This document shows, in pieces, positions 22,531 to 34,602 of a stretch of 64,000 nt of DNA. The first letter of the stretch is position 1. Every line of letters begins with the position of its first letter. A program made the position numbers and the translations under genes. The notes under the pieces are model-generated. The model saw only the letters and a program-made list of their open reading frames with translations. It ran no database searches and had not been told where the DNA came from. The stretch comes from Ypsolopha sequella (taxonomy: Eukaryota; Arthropoda; Insecta; Lepidoptera; Ypsolophidae). The stretch spans positions 4,887,501 to 4,951,500 of the forward strand of contig OW203992.1 of NCBI GenBank assembly GCA_934047225.1, in the 5' to 3' direction.

Positions 22531-22598
22531 GTTGCAAAGGCGGCAGCTATAAAAAAAGGATATATATATACTTTTTTTATAGCTGCCGCCTTTGCAAC
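22531..22598. repeat. Perfect 28-bp stem hairpin with (TA)n loop
   Basis: 22531-22558 and 22571-22598 are exact reverse complements around gatatatatata. Block 'ggcggcagctat'. AT-loop palindromes of this kind are cruciform-prone. Confidence 0.9.
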
Positions 22599-22687
22599 AG
22601 CCTCGTCGCACGCTGCTTGCGTTCGGAGACCGCGCCGTCGCCGCACCGCGGGTTCAGGTTTTTTTACTTTATTTAAGTCCATCTTTT

Positions 22688-22972
22688 TTAGGGTTCCGTA
22701 CCCGAAGGGTAACCAACGGGACCCTATTACTAAGACACCGCTGTCCGTCTGTCACCAGGCTGTATCTCATGAACCGTGATAGTTAGACAGTTGAAATTTA
22801 ACAGATGATGTATTTCTGTTGCCGCTATAACAACAAACAAATAGTAAAAAACAGAATAAAATAAATATTTAAGGGGGCTCCCATACAACAGACATGTTTT
22901 TTTTTTGCTGTTTTTATAGATAATGGTACGGAACCCTTCGTGCGCGAGGTCGACTCACACTTGGCCGGTTTT
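22688..22972 (+). repeat. Repeat family B, near full-length
   Basis: Starts 'agggttccgtacccgaaggg', ends 'cacttggccggttttttac'; plus-strand counterpart of 12758-13055. Confidence 0.8.
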
Positions 22973-24338
22973 TTACTTCATTAAGTCTATTTTTTTTATA
23001 GCATTAACATTGTTGAAACTCGTACAGTGTCTACGACGTAGACTTCATTTTCATTTTAGGGAAAGAAAATCTGTATTTTTCTCGTCACGTTGATTCCAGC
23101 TGATATCCCAATGGTACAGCGAGCACAATCCACTATGTTACAATTTCAAGTAGATATCTCAAAACATTTTTTCAATTAATTTCCTAGGAATATTTAAACT
23201 CTCATTTCTATTTCATTCATAAGTTGAATCAATTTTTTCGTTTTTACATCCCGAAAACCTTTAGCAGTAGCTAAACAAAGGACTGTCATCTAATACGGTT
23301 TCTTTTTATTCGGGAACCCTAAAATAACCTAGTTACATGCAACACTCAAAACTCTAGCGGCCAGAGCTTTATTGCCGTTAATGAGCTTCGAACTTTCTGC
23401 TAGCATCGCTGCTTTTATGCAAAAAGAAATAAGGCTCGAAACTATTAAGGGTCGCCACTTCTTAGAAACAAGTCCTGTTTTAACGCTTTTGTTTTTTTCC
23501 AACTATGTATCTCGCTCTAATCAACTGCCGCGCACGGAAAACCTTAATTATTTTGACCTTTTTGCAACATTTTCATTTTGTGTGGCAAAACTATAAATCG
23601 TATCGGAAAACTGATTTTTCTTAATGTTGTTTGATGTTTTTTGAAAAATGTTTTGTCATTGTTATATTTCTAATTAAATCACAATAATGACAATGCAGCA
23701 ATGATCTTCGTAAGTATATTTTTTTAAATATCTGTTTTTTTTCTGAATCCCTTGCCGGACCCTGTTTTTACGCGATTTACGAACACCGACCCTTAAATGG
23801 TAATTGAGTAGTTTTGGAATTAATAGAATCGTTTCAGATTTGTTCTGGAATTTATTCCTCTGGTTTGGTTTGTATTTTTTATAAAGATTGTGCTTAAAGC
23901 GGCCTTGATAATGAATAGGTTAGTATTATTTATATTTAACATACATACATATACACACACGCCTGTCTTCCTGAGGGGTAGGCAGAGAATTGATATATAA
24001 TGATCTAAGATATTTTATGTTATGTTTATGTTTATTACATTGTTTTTATGTTTCTTCTGTAAGCTTTGTCAAATATGTCTAAACGTGTTCCTGGGTAACA
24101 AATTGTAACAAATTTCTTCCCAAAGATCAGACAGCAAAGGTATTGTCCCTTTAAATTTTAATCACTTCTACCCTCACGCATATTAACGCAAAGATTGCGT
24201 GGAGACGCCAAAATTTCCCTTAATTAAACCGCCGACAAAACTCGGAAACGTCTCGAAGTGGGGTCTTTTATAATACACATCCGCACTGAAGGGTTGAGAC
24301 TGTGTTTGTCAAACTGTGTGCGTTTTTAATATATAAGT
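22973..24338. other. Intergenic with a dispersed repeat (family I) at 23447-23560
   Basis: 23447-23560 (ctgttttaacgcttttgttt, ctctaatcaactgccgcgc, aattattttga) resembles 45410-45530. 23956-23988 matches 14793-14830. No gene supported; the short frame at 23372-23596 overlaps the repeat. Confidence 0.5.
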
Positions 24339-24342
24339 TTAA

Positions 24343-24748
24343 ATAATATTAGTTGGCGAAACTTAAAACATAGGTAGTACTAGTCTATATTGTTCTAGTC
24401 TAGTTTGTATGGGAGCTAAGCAAAATTTGCAACTTTTTTTCTCTTCCTCCCATACAAATTACACCGATCAGCTGACTGGGGCTCTACCGCGTAATTCTCA
24501 TTTGTATCAACTTCAAGCAAATGCATGCGAAATTCAACGCGTGCAAAAGAGATGGCATGTTAGGCGGGCGTCGTCGCACGCACGTCAAATTTCAATCTCA
24601 AGTTGATGTTGATGAAAATGAGAATTACGCGGTAGACCCACTGGTCCAGTATGGAAAGGTTAAAACAAATTTTAAGTATTTTGTTTAGCCCCCATACAAA
24701 CAGTTGTTTATATAGACTAATGGTTTGAGTTTCGCCAACTAATATTAT
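24343..24748. mobile_element. TTAA-flanked MITE split by a second MITE
   Basis: Outer element with TTAA at 24339-24342 and 24749-24752; the first 20 bases (ataatattagttggcgaaac) are the exact complement of the last 20, and similarity continues about 10 bases further. It has no coding capacity and is interrupted by the element at 24478-24639. Confidence 0.85.
24478..24639 (+). mobile_element. Inner MITE, 'gggctctaccgcg' family, copy 1
   Basis: About 160 bp, ends gggctctaccgcgtaattct and its near-complement; contains gcatgttaggcgggcgtcgt. An inverted copy sits at 50201-50361 inside a LINE fragment. Possible target duplication ACTG, not certain. Confidence 0.85.
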
Positions 24749-24872
24749 TTAACCTTATATAGTAAAATATAGTCAAAGTCGTTTTAGAACATGTGCAAAA
24801 TATTGGATCCGGAAGCATTATGGGTGTCATTTTGGCTGTCTATAGGCGATCAGTCATTGATTGTACAGAAAG

Positions 24873-24910
24873 CGGAAATACGAATACGGAAATATGAATA
24901 CGGAAATACG
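24873..24910 (+). repeat. Short tandem repeat, three ~14-bp units
   Basis: Unit cggaaatacgaata repeated three times with one change. Confidence 0.8.
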
Positions 24911-25114
24911 ATCTTTGCCGAAAAGTGCCGAATTTTCTTAAGCGCATTAAAACTGTTTTATTGTTGTACATCGTGTTTGTTTCTAGCCAAATTATTAGCA
25001 CAACTTTCATATAAAATTGACATGAAATTATTTCGTCGCATAAAACATTTGATGTCAAATTTAAATACAAAACATTGATCAAAGAAAACTGACAGTGTCA
25101 TATCGGCCTTAGTT

Positions 25115-25345
25115 CAACATTGTCCGCTTATATAAGACGCTAGACTCAAATTGAGACCCAGATTCATATCCTGCCGGTCAAGCCAAAACCAATAAGCTTT
25201 TTGGCATTTATGTGCATAGTATTTTTTTGTATACTGACGGTAAAGGGAAAGCGGTGCCTGAAGGCTTACCCCCTATCACAATGGAACGATAAAATCGTCG
25301 GTGAAAACAGGGTGTTGAAACACTCTCAGGAACACCTCTGATGTG
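25115..25345 (+). mobile_element. SINE-like remnant
   Basis: Contains 'ctgccggtcaagccaa', 'ggcttaccccctatcacaat', 'aaatcgtcggtgaaaacagg', a body that resembles the one behind the tRNA-like head at 26655 ('cttaccatccatta', 'tacgtcggtgaaat'). No intact head or tail. Confidence 0.45.
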
Positions 25346-25520
25346 TTGCAAGATGATATACGGCTATTTAGTTTAAACTTAATCATTGTAATAAGGTTGA
25401 CATCAGTAGGTATTCTTATTAACATCATTGTCATATCGTCATTACATTCATTATTAAGAGGCCGGCGGAGCATGCCTAGTTCATACAAACGAAATACCAA
25501 AACCATTTGTAAATCAAAGA

Positions 25521-25762
25521 TATTCTCAGGATAGTGTGTGTTTATTTTGGTTAGATTTCAGAATATCTAGGTTCCCAAATATGTATTTTGAAAGGACACT
25601 GATTTAAACATATATTACGACATATAAGCAATTTAAAATTTATATAGACAGCTTATTTTTCTCATATTTCATGTTTAAATCAGTGTTCTTATTTAATACA
25701 TATTTGGGAACCTAGATATTCTGTAATGCAATCGGAATAAATACACACTACCTTAAGAATAA
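25521..25762. mobile_element. Palindromic MITE with long imperfect arms
   Basis: Outer blocks tagtgtgtgtttatt / aataaatacacacta and inner blocks gaatatctaggttcccaaat / its complement define arms of about 90 bp. No coding capacity. Confidence 0.8.
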
Positions 25763-26427
25763 CTATGATTTAAAAATAAATGAATATTTTTATTTATCAA
25801 AACGGTAGATTTTCTTAATACTTAACATGACCCACAAAACTGCATGTACAGTTTAACTGTGGGATCCGTGCTGGTAAAAATTTAAATTAAATTAGTACCT
25901 ACGTAAATAAAAGTAATGCTTTTGTAAGTAAAATGGTTTTGTTATTTCGTTTGTTTGAAATAGGCGTGCCTCGCCGGCCCCTTAAGTCTGCTGTATACTT
26001 CAACAGAACCCTAAAAATAAATTACCAAAAATAAAATGAGTATAGCCATTTTATATGAATACTAAAATATTTCAAACCCACTTAACCCTTTATCCATCAT
26101 TCCAAAGTAATTTTCCGCAGTCGGTGGAAGCGATCATTTCACGACCTAAAGTACTTTGGAAAATTAATCCCTTGGTAGATTTTTATTGCTGCGCGGTTTG
26201 CCTGAGCTCCCCTATTTCCCCGTAGGTCTATTTAAAGCGAATTTTGTCGCATCATGATTGCATACTAATCGTTTGAATAAACGAGATTTTAATAATAATG
26301 TCGGTTAAATTTACGTTTAAAAAGTAGTTTTGTCTGAAACGCACAGATCAGTGTTTGTGAAAAATTTCATTTTATTATTACAACTCTATTTTTTTAAATA
26401 AATATTTATATTTGCGTATAATAATCT

Positions 26428-26608
26428 TTTCATTTAATTTAGTTATTATAAACACAACAAAAATAACAGTTTTAAGTATTTTCGAGATATTTTTCGGCTT
26501 ACTTTTATAATTCGACTGATGTCGGCCCTAAAGTAAGCCGAAATCGAAAATACTTAAAACTGTTATTTTTGTTGTGTTTATAATTATTGAATTAAATGAA
26601 AAACTTAT
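26428..26608. repeat. Foldback palindrome, ~70-bp arms
   Basis: Left arm 'aacacaacaaaaataacagt' then 'tttaagtattttcga', repeated inverted at 26538-26608. Spacer includes 'actgatgtcggccctaaag'. Confidence 0.85.
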
Positions 26609-26654
26609 TTTTTTTAGATGTGAAAGAGTTAATAAAATATTGTTTCTTTAAATT

Positions 26655-26870
26655 ATCTGCCTCTGTGGTTTAGTGGTTCGAACTTCAAGGCTTCTAATCT
26701 TGAGGTCACGGGTTCAAATCCTGTACGTGTTTCAAAATGCATGATTAACTGTTGGTCTATATTTGTGCCCAAAGTACGGCGATAGGGCTTACCATCCATT
26801 ACGCTGGAAAGTAATATACGTCGGTGAAATTAGAGTGTACTGTGACTTGCATTTATAAGTCTGTATTCGA
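26655..26870 (+). mobile_element. tRNA-derived SINE
   Basis: The head 26655-26728 keeps a tRNA A-box-like block (tggtttagtggttcga), an anticodon-arm-like stem (tcaag/cttga) and a B box (ggttcaaatcc at 26712-26722). The acceptor arms do not pair, so it is not a functional tRNA. A SINE body with 'tacgtcggtgaaattagagt' follows. Pol III-type promoter boxes explain its spread. Confidence 0.65.
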
Positions 26871-27935
26871 AAACGTCAATAACAGCCCCCTCGTATTTGT
26901 TGGTTTCAAAATAAAATAAAATATAATAAAAAAGAATGTATCCTGCTGTGGAGACGCCGCGTCGCTCCGTCTCAAACAAAAATCATAAAATCTTACGCCT
27001 CTCTTCCAGAGAGGAAATCAAAGGATAAAGATTCCAAAAAAAAAAAACTTGGTTGCATTCACAGCTAAAATGTTGAGGATCACTGTTTTATTTACCCCAG
27101 AAGACAACGACGTCCTCGGGTATGTTGGCAACGCTGTTTATTAAGCTTTAGTCTCGACGAGATTACTTAAAATGAACACAATAAAATCCTTTCTACATCT
27201 ATGTTCTACACTCTTATAACAATTTATTTTCCATAGGTTAGATGGAAGAAATTCGTTTTAGTGATCAGTCCACCTTTGTTCAGCAGCAACAGGCCGGTGC
27301 TCTTTGTGGATGGACGTGCAAACATTTCGTTACGATATACAGGTTGTTAAGATGATAACCTTTTTCCGTAAAACGGGGTATTCAACCCATTGACACGCAT
27401 AACTTTTGACCAACACTGAAATCACAAAAAATAAATCAGCTGTCTCATACAGTAAGTTCGAGTAGGTTTTTAACTTTTCTATGGAACAGCAGATTTTTCT
27501 AGGTAGAAGAACCAGTTCAAAGGAAGAAGGTTATTAAATTAACACCCAGTGTTCAGTACATACTCGTTGTTTTCTGCAGTGCAGTGGCTGGTAGATAAAT
27601 GGACACAAAGGAAAGGACATAAGGGAAACAAGTATAACCTGATCAGCACGAATCTTCTCCTGGTGTGACGCCAAACATGTGGACATTTCAGAGACACAAC
27701 TCGGCGATGACAGTTTGTTGTATAGTTTTATCACCGCCTGGCCGACGCAAACGGCTACATCTCAGGTACATCAAAGTATATACAATACAAAATGATTTAT
27801 TTCTCAACTTAAACTTACAGTTTTTTACAGGTGGTTGGAGTTCCCTTGAGATACCTGTAGTAGGAGACTCCGCTCTTCCATGGTGGACAGTAATTATTTT
27901 GATTAAGTTCAAACAAACAAATATGTATTTAAATT
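26871..27935. other. Intergenic, nothing identified
   Basis: 27350-27490 shows loose similarity to 37385-37510 (cagctgt..cata..ttaacttttctatgga), suggesting an old repeat. No gene. Confidence 0.4.
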
Positions 27936-28318
27936 AACATTTTATCATTGCAGTATAGAAACGCAGAAAGAAAGTAAATCTGGATGTAAGGAGCTCTGAA
28001 CCGGGATGTGAGCTCCTCACATATTATTAATATATCCACAAATACATATTTAAACTATGACAGACATAAATTTCTGTTTGATCACTTGGCGATTTATTCA
28101 TCGCAAGGAGATATAAATTAACATTATATCATTGCAGTATAGACACGCAGAAAGAAAGTAAATCTGGATGTGAGGAGCTCACATCCCGGTTCAGAGAAAG
28201 TAAAGAAAGTAAATCTGGATGTGAGGAGCTCTGAACCGGGATGTGAGCTCCTCACATCCAGATTTACTTTCTCTCTGCGTTTCTATACTGCAATGATATA
28301 ATGTTAATTTATATCTCC
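27936..28318. repeat. Complex foldback with a direct partial copy
   Basis: 28107-28318 is a near-perfect palindrome beginning ggagatataaattaaca; its arms contain cagaaagaaagtaaatctgg and gatgtgaggagctc. The left arm is also present directly at 27936-28020, and an extra 'agtaaatctggatgtgagga' unit lies in the centre, so the structure has been rearranged by repeated inversion and duplication. Related fragments occur at 16690 and 29215. Confidence 0.8.
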
Positions 28319-29071
28319 TTAAGAGATATCCTTTATATCAAAGATAATTGATAAGATTTGATATTATAAGTTTTCTTGCTTGTTATTTAAGATTGCTTTA
28401 TTTTGTGCTCGTACTGCTTGCTTTGCTTGTGCATGTTTTATGCGGGAGGGCGGGCGGTGCTTAAGTCTGCATTTTGAATAGCATGGTAAGAGTGTTTAGC
28501 GGAATATTGCAAATTATTAATATATCCACAAATTCATGATGGACCTCCACAAAGTAACGCCTTTTCCAATAAATTTTAAACAAATATGTGGCTTATAAAA
28601 ATAAAATACGGTTCCAGTATAAGGTGACTTTGCATCATTATAATTTTGTGGACTAGAACAAATGTTTAATTTCAACAAAGATGTAGTAATGTATAAAAAG
28701 TTAAACCAAGAACCGACAAGTCGACAATCATGACCATCAAACACAGCATCGAGTGTTTATTCATTCAATTGTGTTTTTATTTTCACATTCAATTTCATTT
28801 TGACGTCACAAATACTGCAGTGTTTATTCCCCTTCTGAATAATTTTCTAGGATTTCGTTTTAAAGAAATTTCCACCCCGAAATAAGTCGAATTTAAATTC
28901 ATGAGTACTGTCACCACAAGAAGCAACTACGTACACTTACAACGACTCCGCGCCGAATTCCATTTCCATATTTGTGAAGATTTTTTAGTAAATTCGGAAT
29001 TTTGCAACATTTTAACAAATATACGTTTCGCGTTACGGTTTCGTGCATTTTTTCAAACGTAACGGTGGTTT
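28319..29071. other. Intergenic, nothing identified
   Basis: No supported gene. Confidence 0.5.
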
Positions 29072-29417
29072 ACTTGGAGACCCCCTCGAAGGGATTCGGT
29101 GGAGAGTAAGAGGACAGTTCACAGGCAAAAAACCAGGAGGCCCACCATACCTGGGACCGATGGATGGCGGTATATCCATCCCTACTATGACAGAAATAAA
29201 TTTCTATGTTTGAAATATAATGTTAATTTATATCCATCCCTAATAGCCGGGCCTTATATGGAACAGACTGGTGCGAGGGTTCCGGCACCGCGCTCACCAA
29301 TCCGCCTGCCCAGCGTGTGTGAGTATGGGCAATTCTTCCAGGATGACCGCCGGGGGTGGCAAAGTCCTGAAAAGGCTTATGTCCAGCAGTAGACGAACTA
29401 GGCTGATGGATGGATGG
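29072..29417 (+). mobile_element. RTE-type tail / SINE, copy A4, with internal insertion
   Basis: Family A copy with an extra ~55 bp (29180-29240) flanked by a duplicated 'tatatccatcccta'; the insert carries 'aaatataatgttaatttata' seen also in the 27936-28318 foldback. It lacks the ~20-bp 'ggtgacgggcagcggcgtca' block of other copies. Confidence 0.75.
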
Positions 29418-31849
29418 AAATTGTTATTGGATTCGTCTAGGCGACAAAAAAATCGTGACGTAATAAAAGAAAGGACTAAACTGCTGCCGTTAATTCGAGA
29501 GAATGATGACAGATGGAGTGTGGCGATATCTCGAAAAAATACTACAAGTCAACAAGAGCTTCTTCACGACAAAAATAAATAAAGGCACGTTAAAAAATAT
29601 CAACGGTACAACAAATGGGACGAAATAAAACCAAATCATGATTATTTAAACTTTTTTTATAAATAAAAACCCTGGAATAGAATATATATACGATCTTATT
29701 ATTTGGTAAGGTATATCAGTTTTATAATACGACAACACTGCCTAACACCGCAGATATTATAAACCTTTTTCTGAAATGTTGATTCAAAAAGTCGAGGATT
29801 CATACTGCAGGCATTATGATTGCTGATTTGACAGCAATAACTTGACACGTTTTATTGATTAAACAAATAACTTCATTCTGCTTCTATCTTTGTCCTCGAA
29901 TGTTATAATAGGTATATGCGATCCGTGTCTGTGTATTAAATTATTTGATTTGTAATTATTTTTAAAATTTTCGTTATTTTAGTAGGTAGTTTTTTTTATC
30001 GAAATTTACATTTTATTTGGTTGACTGGCACTAAGACATAAAATGGACCCGCAACCGGGCTTTTCAAGAAACACTTTTATAATAAATATAATAAACTATA
30101 TAAGGTTCTTAAATTCAAGTGAACACAGTATCGCTAATAGACAACTTTTCGCCAAAAATAATATTTTTTGCGCTTTTTTTTAACTTTTACGTAGAAATTG
30201 AGTCGGCTGATTCATTAAGTTTTGTACTAGGAAGTGGAAAATATATACGACAAAAATACTTTTTATTAACAAATGGGACCTTTTAACGATATACAATCTA
30301 CCCTAAAATCATCATGATAAATATAAAATATTGAAATGCAAAACAGTAAAAAAAAGGTTTTAACCCCTGACATTTGCAAACGTCACCATTCTCTCGAATG
30401 AACGGCCGGAGTTTAGTATGTTTTTAAACCCATCTATAAAAAGGAGGTATAACCCAATTCAAAAGACTTTGGAAATAGAAATGCTGACTGGAAGTATCCA
30501 CCTCTCACTTACACACTATCTCCGTCTTTATTCGCACATGGAAATACAGATAGCAATAAAAACAAATAGCAGTCAATGTGTTTATTGTCGATCGCTGAAA
30601 TCCCTACTGTGACGTAATTAATGTCAGGTGTGTTTTTGGTCTATGCTGACCTGACAGTACAACCAAAGCGGGCAGACATTTTGAATCCCAAGGTCTTTTG
30701 ACTCAAGTTATAGATAACATTCTTTAATTGTTTCTTCTCGTGAGGAACTGATAGCTGGCATCATGTGTGACAGTGTCATGGATATGCGCCAAGCTGTCAA
30801 ACTGACGTCTAGCCGTCTAGTAGACTTTAAAGAAAGTCTTTAGCTTCAGTCAAAGACAATGTATTTTTAAAAATCAGCGGCCGTGTCGCAAAATAGTCAG
30901 AAACACATCCTACCCGCCTTTTTTGTCAGAACCTCATACAATAATCGTAAATCATTCAAGGTAGTAATTTACAGAGAACTTTTCATTCCGTGAACGAATG
31001 AATCCCGTAATACCGTGACTATTTGCTATCAAAAACACTCGTAAAGCAAAATACCTAGGTGTGTCGAACAAACAATCGGAAATTGAAATGTTTCTGCAGC
31101 TTTTCGGGTACAAAAGCAAACACGTTAGTAAACTTATTTTTACCATGTATACTTAGTTGAATTTTATTATTGTTCAACATGAATGCCTCTTCAGGAAATT
31201 CTCGATCTAAGGCAGGTTTACCATATAAAAAAGCCAATGATAAAGTAAATAGATAACGGAAAAATAAAAAAATAAATAGCAGATAGAAAGTATAGGTACT
31301 TACATACATATAACTCTTTTCGTATTTAAAGAAAGTGTCATGCGTTTCATCATTAACAGTATTTGTCGCAATTCTCTTTAAAAATTGTAACCGTCTTCAA
31401 ATATAATTGCAGAAATTCAATAAAAAGTGAACCAAAAAAATGCAGTCGAATTGAGAACTTCGAACTTTAAAATTTTGAGTCTGTTAAAAACAAGTTCTAC
31501 GTCACGGAGTAAAAACGACTAAATCGCAAACATACCTCAGTTCCAACAAACGCTAATTCTACCATGGACGAACAATTTCTAACTGCTATCAAATTTCAAC
31601 ACAAAAGCTTCGCTGTAGGTGTAGGTAGCAAAGTCGGATTAGTTCGTAAATTTTTACGTGTTTTTCATTGCGCTATTAAAGGGCCGTTAGAAGTCAGGAG
31701 ATTTCGTCAGTTTTAAAACAAATATAGTATTCTAGAGATTTAAGTTTGTGGTAAAAACGGACACTAATCTTTAAATACTCCCATGCTGCAATAAGGTAAT
31801 TACAACATCAAAAGCGGTTTTATAAGTAGCTACATTGTTTAACCGATGT
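29418..31849. other. Long AT-rich intergenic stretch, nothing identified
   Basis: No repeat shared with the rest of the window and no supported ORF. Confidence 0.5.
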
Positions 31850-32175
31850 TATAATGTTACAAGTTACAAAATTCCACCGCGATTCTGCGCTGCGATTGGC
31901 CCAATTTATTATAACACCGCTAGATTGCCAATCACCAACAGAGACGAGAAATAAGTCCCGACCTCATTTCTTAAGATACGCCCTGTTTATCCTGATTGGC
32001 CTTCAAGGCAGCATCACCGGAGGACGCACCCGAGGTTCATGAAACATTTCATTTTTCGTGAAATTGTTTGTAGAAAATATTATAAATAAAGATGATATTT
32101 TTGATAGTCGCAGATAAAGTATTGTGTGCAACTGAACATAATTAGATATTGGTACTCGTGCAAAACTATTACGAA
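31850..32175 (+). repeat. Interspersed repeat family G, copy 2
   Basis: Longer than copy 1 (21838) by an internal block 'aacaccgctagattgcc'; otherwise same order of shared blocks. Confidence 0.7.
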
Positions 32176-32567
32176 ACCCGCACGTGTCTCAAATTATGTC
32201 ACAGTTGCACAAAATACTATTGTTTCAGTATTTCTTCTATTCTACCAATACTTAAAAGAAAACGTTTTTTCCAAAAGACATACTGATTCCCAAGCCAATT
32301 CGCACCTAATGAAACCTTTATCCTAATAAATAACTCTTAAGTGAGTAATTGGCAATCTTACCGTATTGAATCAAATAATTTTACGAGCAATGAACCAAAA
32401 GAACGAACATTGTAACATGTTTTCCTATGTCGAAGCACACATAGGTAGCGTGACTGTCGACCATATATTTGCATAGCACTATACCCGACGCCTCATTCAT
32501 CATTTGACTCCCAAAACATATTTACGTTCGCGAATGTACGGGAACACAACAGTAACAACGTTCACAC

Positions 32568-33270
32568 TAGAGATGCAACGAATAGTGATTTGGCAGAATG
32601 CCGAATACCGAATATTCGATGGCGTTTTAGGCCGAAGCGCCGAACATTTGGCGCCAAATATCCGGCGGCCAAATATTCGGCAGCTGAATATTTGGCAAGA
32701 GATCAGTGCATTTCGCACGTATACTCGTACAGGTCTGTTCCTGTCTCAAGGTGGGGGCACGCAGAGGCGCCAGGGCAGCGAAAGAAAGCTCATTTTCGAC
32801 GTGTCACGCACTGGCGCCCTGAGTTTGTGTTTTTTACTTTTGTGCTTGCAATTTGTGTTTGATTTTGTTCAAGTTTTTACAACGAACAATTGAAAATGGC
32901 TTCAATAATTAATTAAAAGTCGTCCGTTTGGAAATATTTCGAGATGTGTAGTGAAGATACTAAGTTTGCTTTGTGTTTGCTGTATAAAGTCAAGATCTCG
33001 CGAGGTGGAGAAGGAAAAAAAGTGAATAAAAACAAGTTTTTCTGCCAACTTACCAAATATATACTTTCTGATTAAAATGTGTTTTTATTTTCATTATTTA
33101 TATAGCAGGTTGTAGTGAATAAATACAAGTTTTTCTGCCATCTTACCAAATATATACTATCTGATTAAAATAAGTTTTTATTTTCATTATTAGGTATTCG
33201 GTATTCGGCAAAAAACCATCTACTATTCGGCCAAATACCGAATAGTTGCTGAATATTCGTTGCATCTCTA
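32568..33270. mobile_element. Non-autonomous hAT-type DNA transposon with 8-bp TSD
   Basis: 703 bp with exact 17-bp terminal inverted repeats (tagagatgcaacgaata) flanked by the 8-bp direct repeat gttcacac at 32560-32567 and 33271-33278. An 8-bp target duplication is the hAT signature. The left part contains nested 'gccgaat/attcgg' palindromes; the right part has an internal direct duplication (about 33022-33100 and 33116-33192). The frames at 32504-32893 cross the boundary and are not a transposase. Confidence 0.9.
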
Positions 33271-33752
33271 GTTCACACTATCCGATTCGATGTCCGACTT
33301 TCAGTTCGACATCCGACAACGGTAATATTGCGCTTTTAGGCCCGACGTTCATGTATCGGGTTCCAACAAAGAACATTGCCAAGTAATGCCAAGTAGCTCA
33401 ATCAGTCCAGACATTCTTCAGTGATGATGCAGAAAGACAGCCACCGAGGTCAAAATGTAAGACAAACTTCAATAACTTATTACTTTATAGGGTCCCGTAC
33501 CCAGGGTTTTATAGATAATGGTACGGTACCCTTCGTGCGCGAGTCCGACTCGCACTTAGCCGGTTTTTTGTAAATAGACAAACTTTGGATTTGATGAAAA
33601 AGATTTCTTTACTCGTTGGAAAAAGGAGTAAGGAGACTGTCAAGATATGTCAATGAATAAATGTAAATCGGTTCGGTGGTTTCGGAGATTAGCCCTCAAA
33701 TAAGCAGAAGCTAAAGAAGAAGACATATCTAGGCCCCCGATCGGATAGTGTG
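33271..33752. mobile_element. Possible host element of the hAT insertion, with a repeat B fragment
   Basis: Starts 'gttcacactatccgatt' and ends with the inverted 'atcggatagtgtggaa' at about 33736-33752, giving ~15-bp inverted ends. The hAT element lies exactly at its left end. 33488-33568 is a repeat B end fragment (gtgcgcgagtccgactcgca). Confidence 0.55.
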
Positions 33753-33844
33753 GAATTCGTAAGGGTAAACATAATTTGCAGTTTTGTCAGTAAATTTATA
33801 GAGTTGTATTGCTTTCAACATAACCACGTCGTCATGTCATCTCC

Positions 33845-34066
33845 AGCGGGCCTATTATGTATCTTAAAGTGCCCAAATGTAATGAGTGCCTGTCTACAAA
33901 AACATAGATATACTATCGAATTCCGATTGTCTAAGGATATGTTCGCACTTGAAGTGACGTCACAGTTCGTAAATAGTTACCCACTAAAGGTAACTTTGAG
34001 AGTTCAGTTTTTATCTATGTTTTTGATGATAGGTACCCGGACCAGTTGGAAACCAAAGATAGAAAA
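33845..34066 (+). mobile_element. MITE family E, copy 2
   Basis: Begins agcgggcctattatgtatct and tracks the 17561 copy through 'gttcgcacttgaagtgacg'; the right TIR decays after 'aaagata'. Confidence 0.7.
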
Positions 34067-34101
34067 TATGCAAGAATGTTTTCATACAAACAAAGACCAG
34101 G

Positions 34102-34602
34102 AGCCGTATTTTTGAATCGTTCGTTTTCAATTCACGTGCGAAAATATATACCTGATTCATCTTGCAAATGACAAGTTCTGATGAGCTACGTGAGACAGGT
34201 ATATATTTTCGCACGTAAATTGAAAGCGAACGATTCAATTCACGTGCGAAAATATATACCTGTCTCATCTTGCAAATGACAAGTTCTAATATGCTACGTG
34301 AGATGGGTACACACCAGTGGCGTGCACAGAACTTTTTTCCGGAAAAGCAATCAGAAGGTCAAGTATGACAATAAAAAAAATATGAAAAATTTGTATGACG
34401 CCAGGGTAGGCACTGCCTTTCCAAGAGTGAACATTTTCATACAAACTTTTTTTTTTCAAAGTGTTATTTAAATTTTTTCATAATTTTTTTATTGTCGTAC
34501 TTGACCTTCTGATTGCTTTTCCGGAAAAAAGTTCTGTGCACGCCACTGGTACACACTTTCGCACGTAAATTAAAAACGAACGATTCAAAAATACGGCTCT
34601 AG
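34102..34602. mobile_element. Palindromic element dimer, second unit split
   Basis: Unit 1 (34112-34238) folds on itself: ttgaatcgttcgttttcaat / attgaaagcgaacgattcaa. Unit 2 (34231-34590) shares the 8-bp junction and repeats the same sequence but is split by the hAT MITE at 34315-34548. Outer blocks gagccgtatttttgaatc and its complement close the structure. Confidence 0.8.
34315..34548. mobile_element. hAT-type MITE with 8-bp TSD
   Basis: 234 bp, inverted ends cagtggcgtgcacagaactt over about 60 bp, flanked by gtacacac at 34307-34314 and 34549-34556. Deleting it plus one TSD restores the host palindrome. No coding capacity. Confidence 0.92.

Noticed and set aside
26655..26728. tRNA-like sequence with A and B boxes
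   Set aside because: Acceptor stems do not pair and a SINE body follows, so it is a SINE head, not a tRNA gene.
32504..32893. 129-codon frame in the hAT-type element, candidate transposase
   Set aside because: It starts outside the element, crosses the TIR and carries no hAT transposase blocks.
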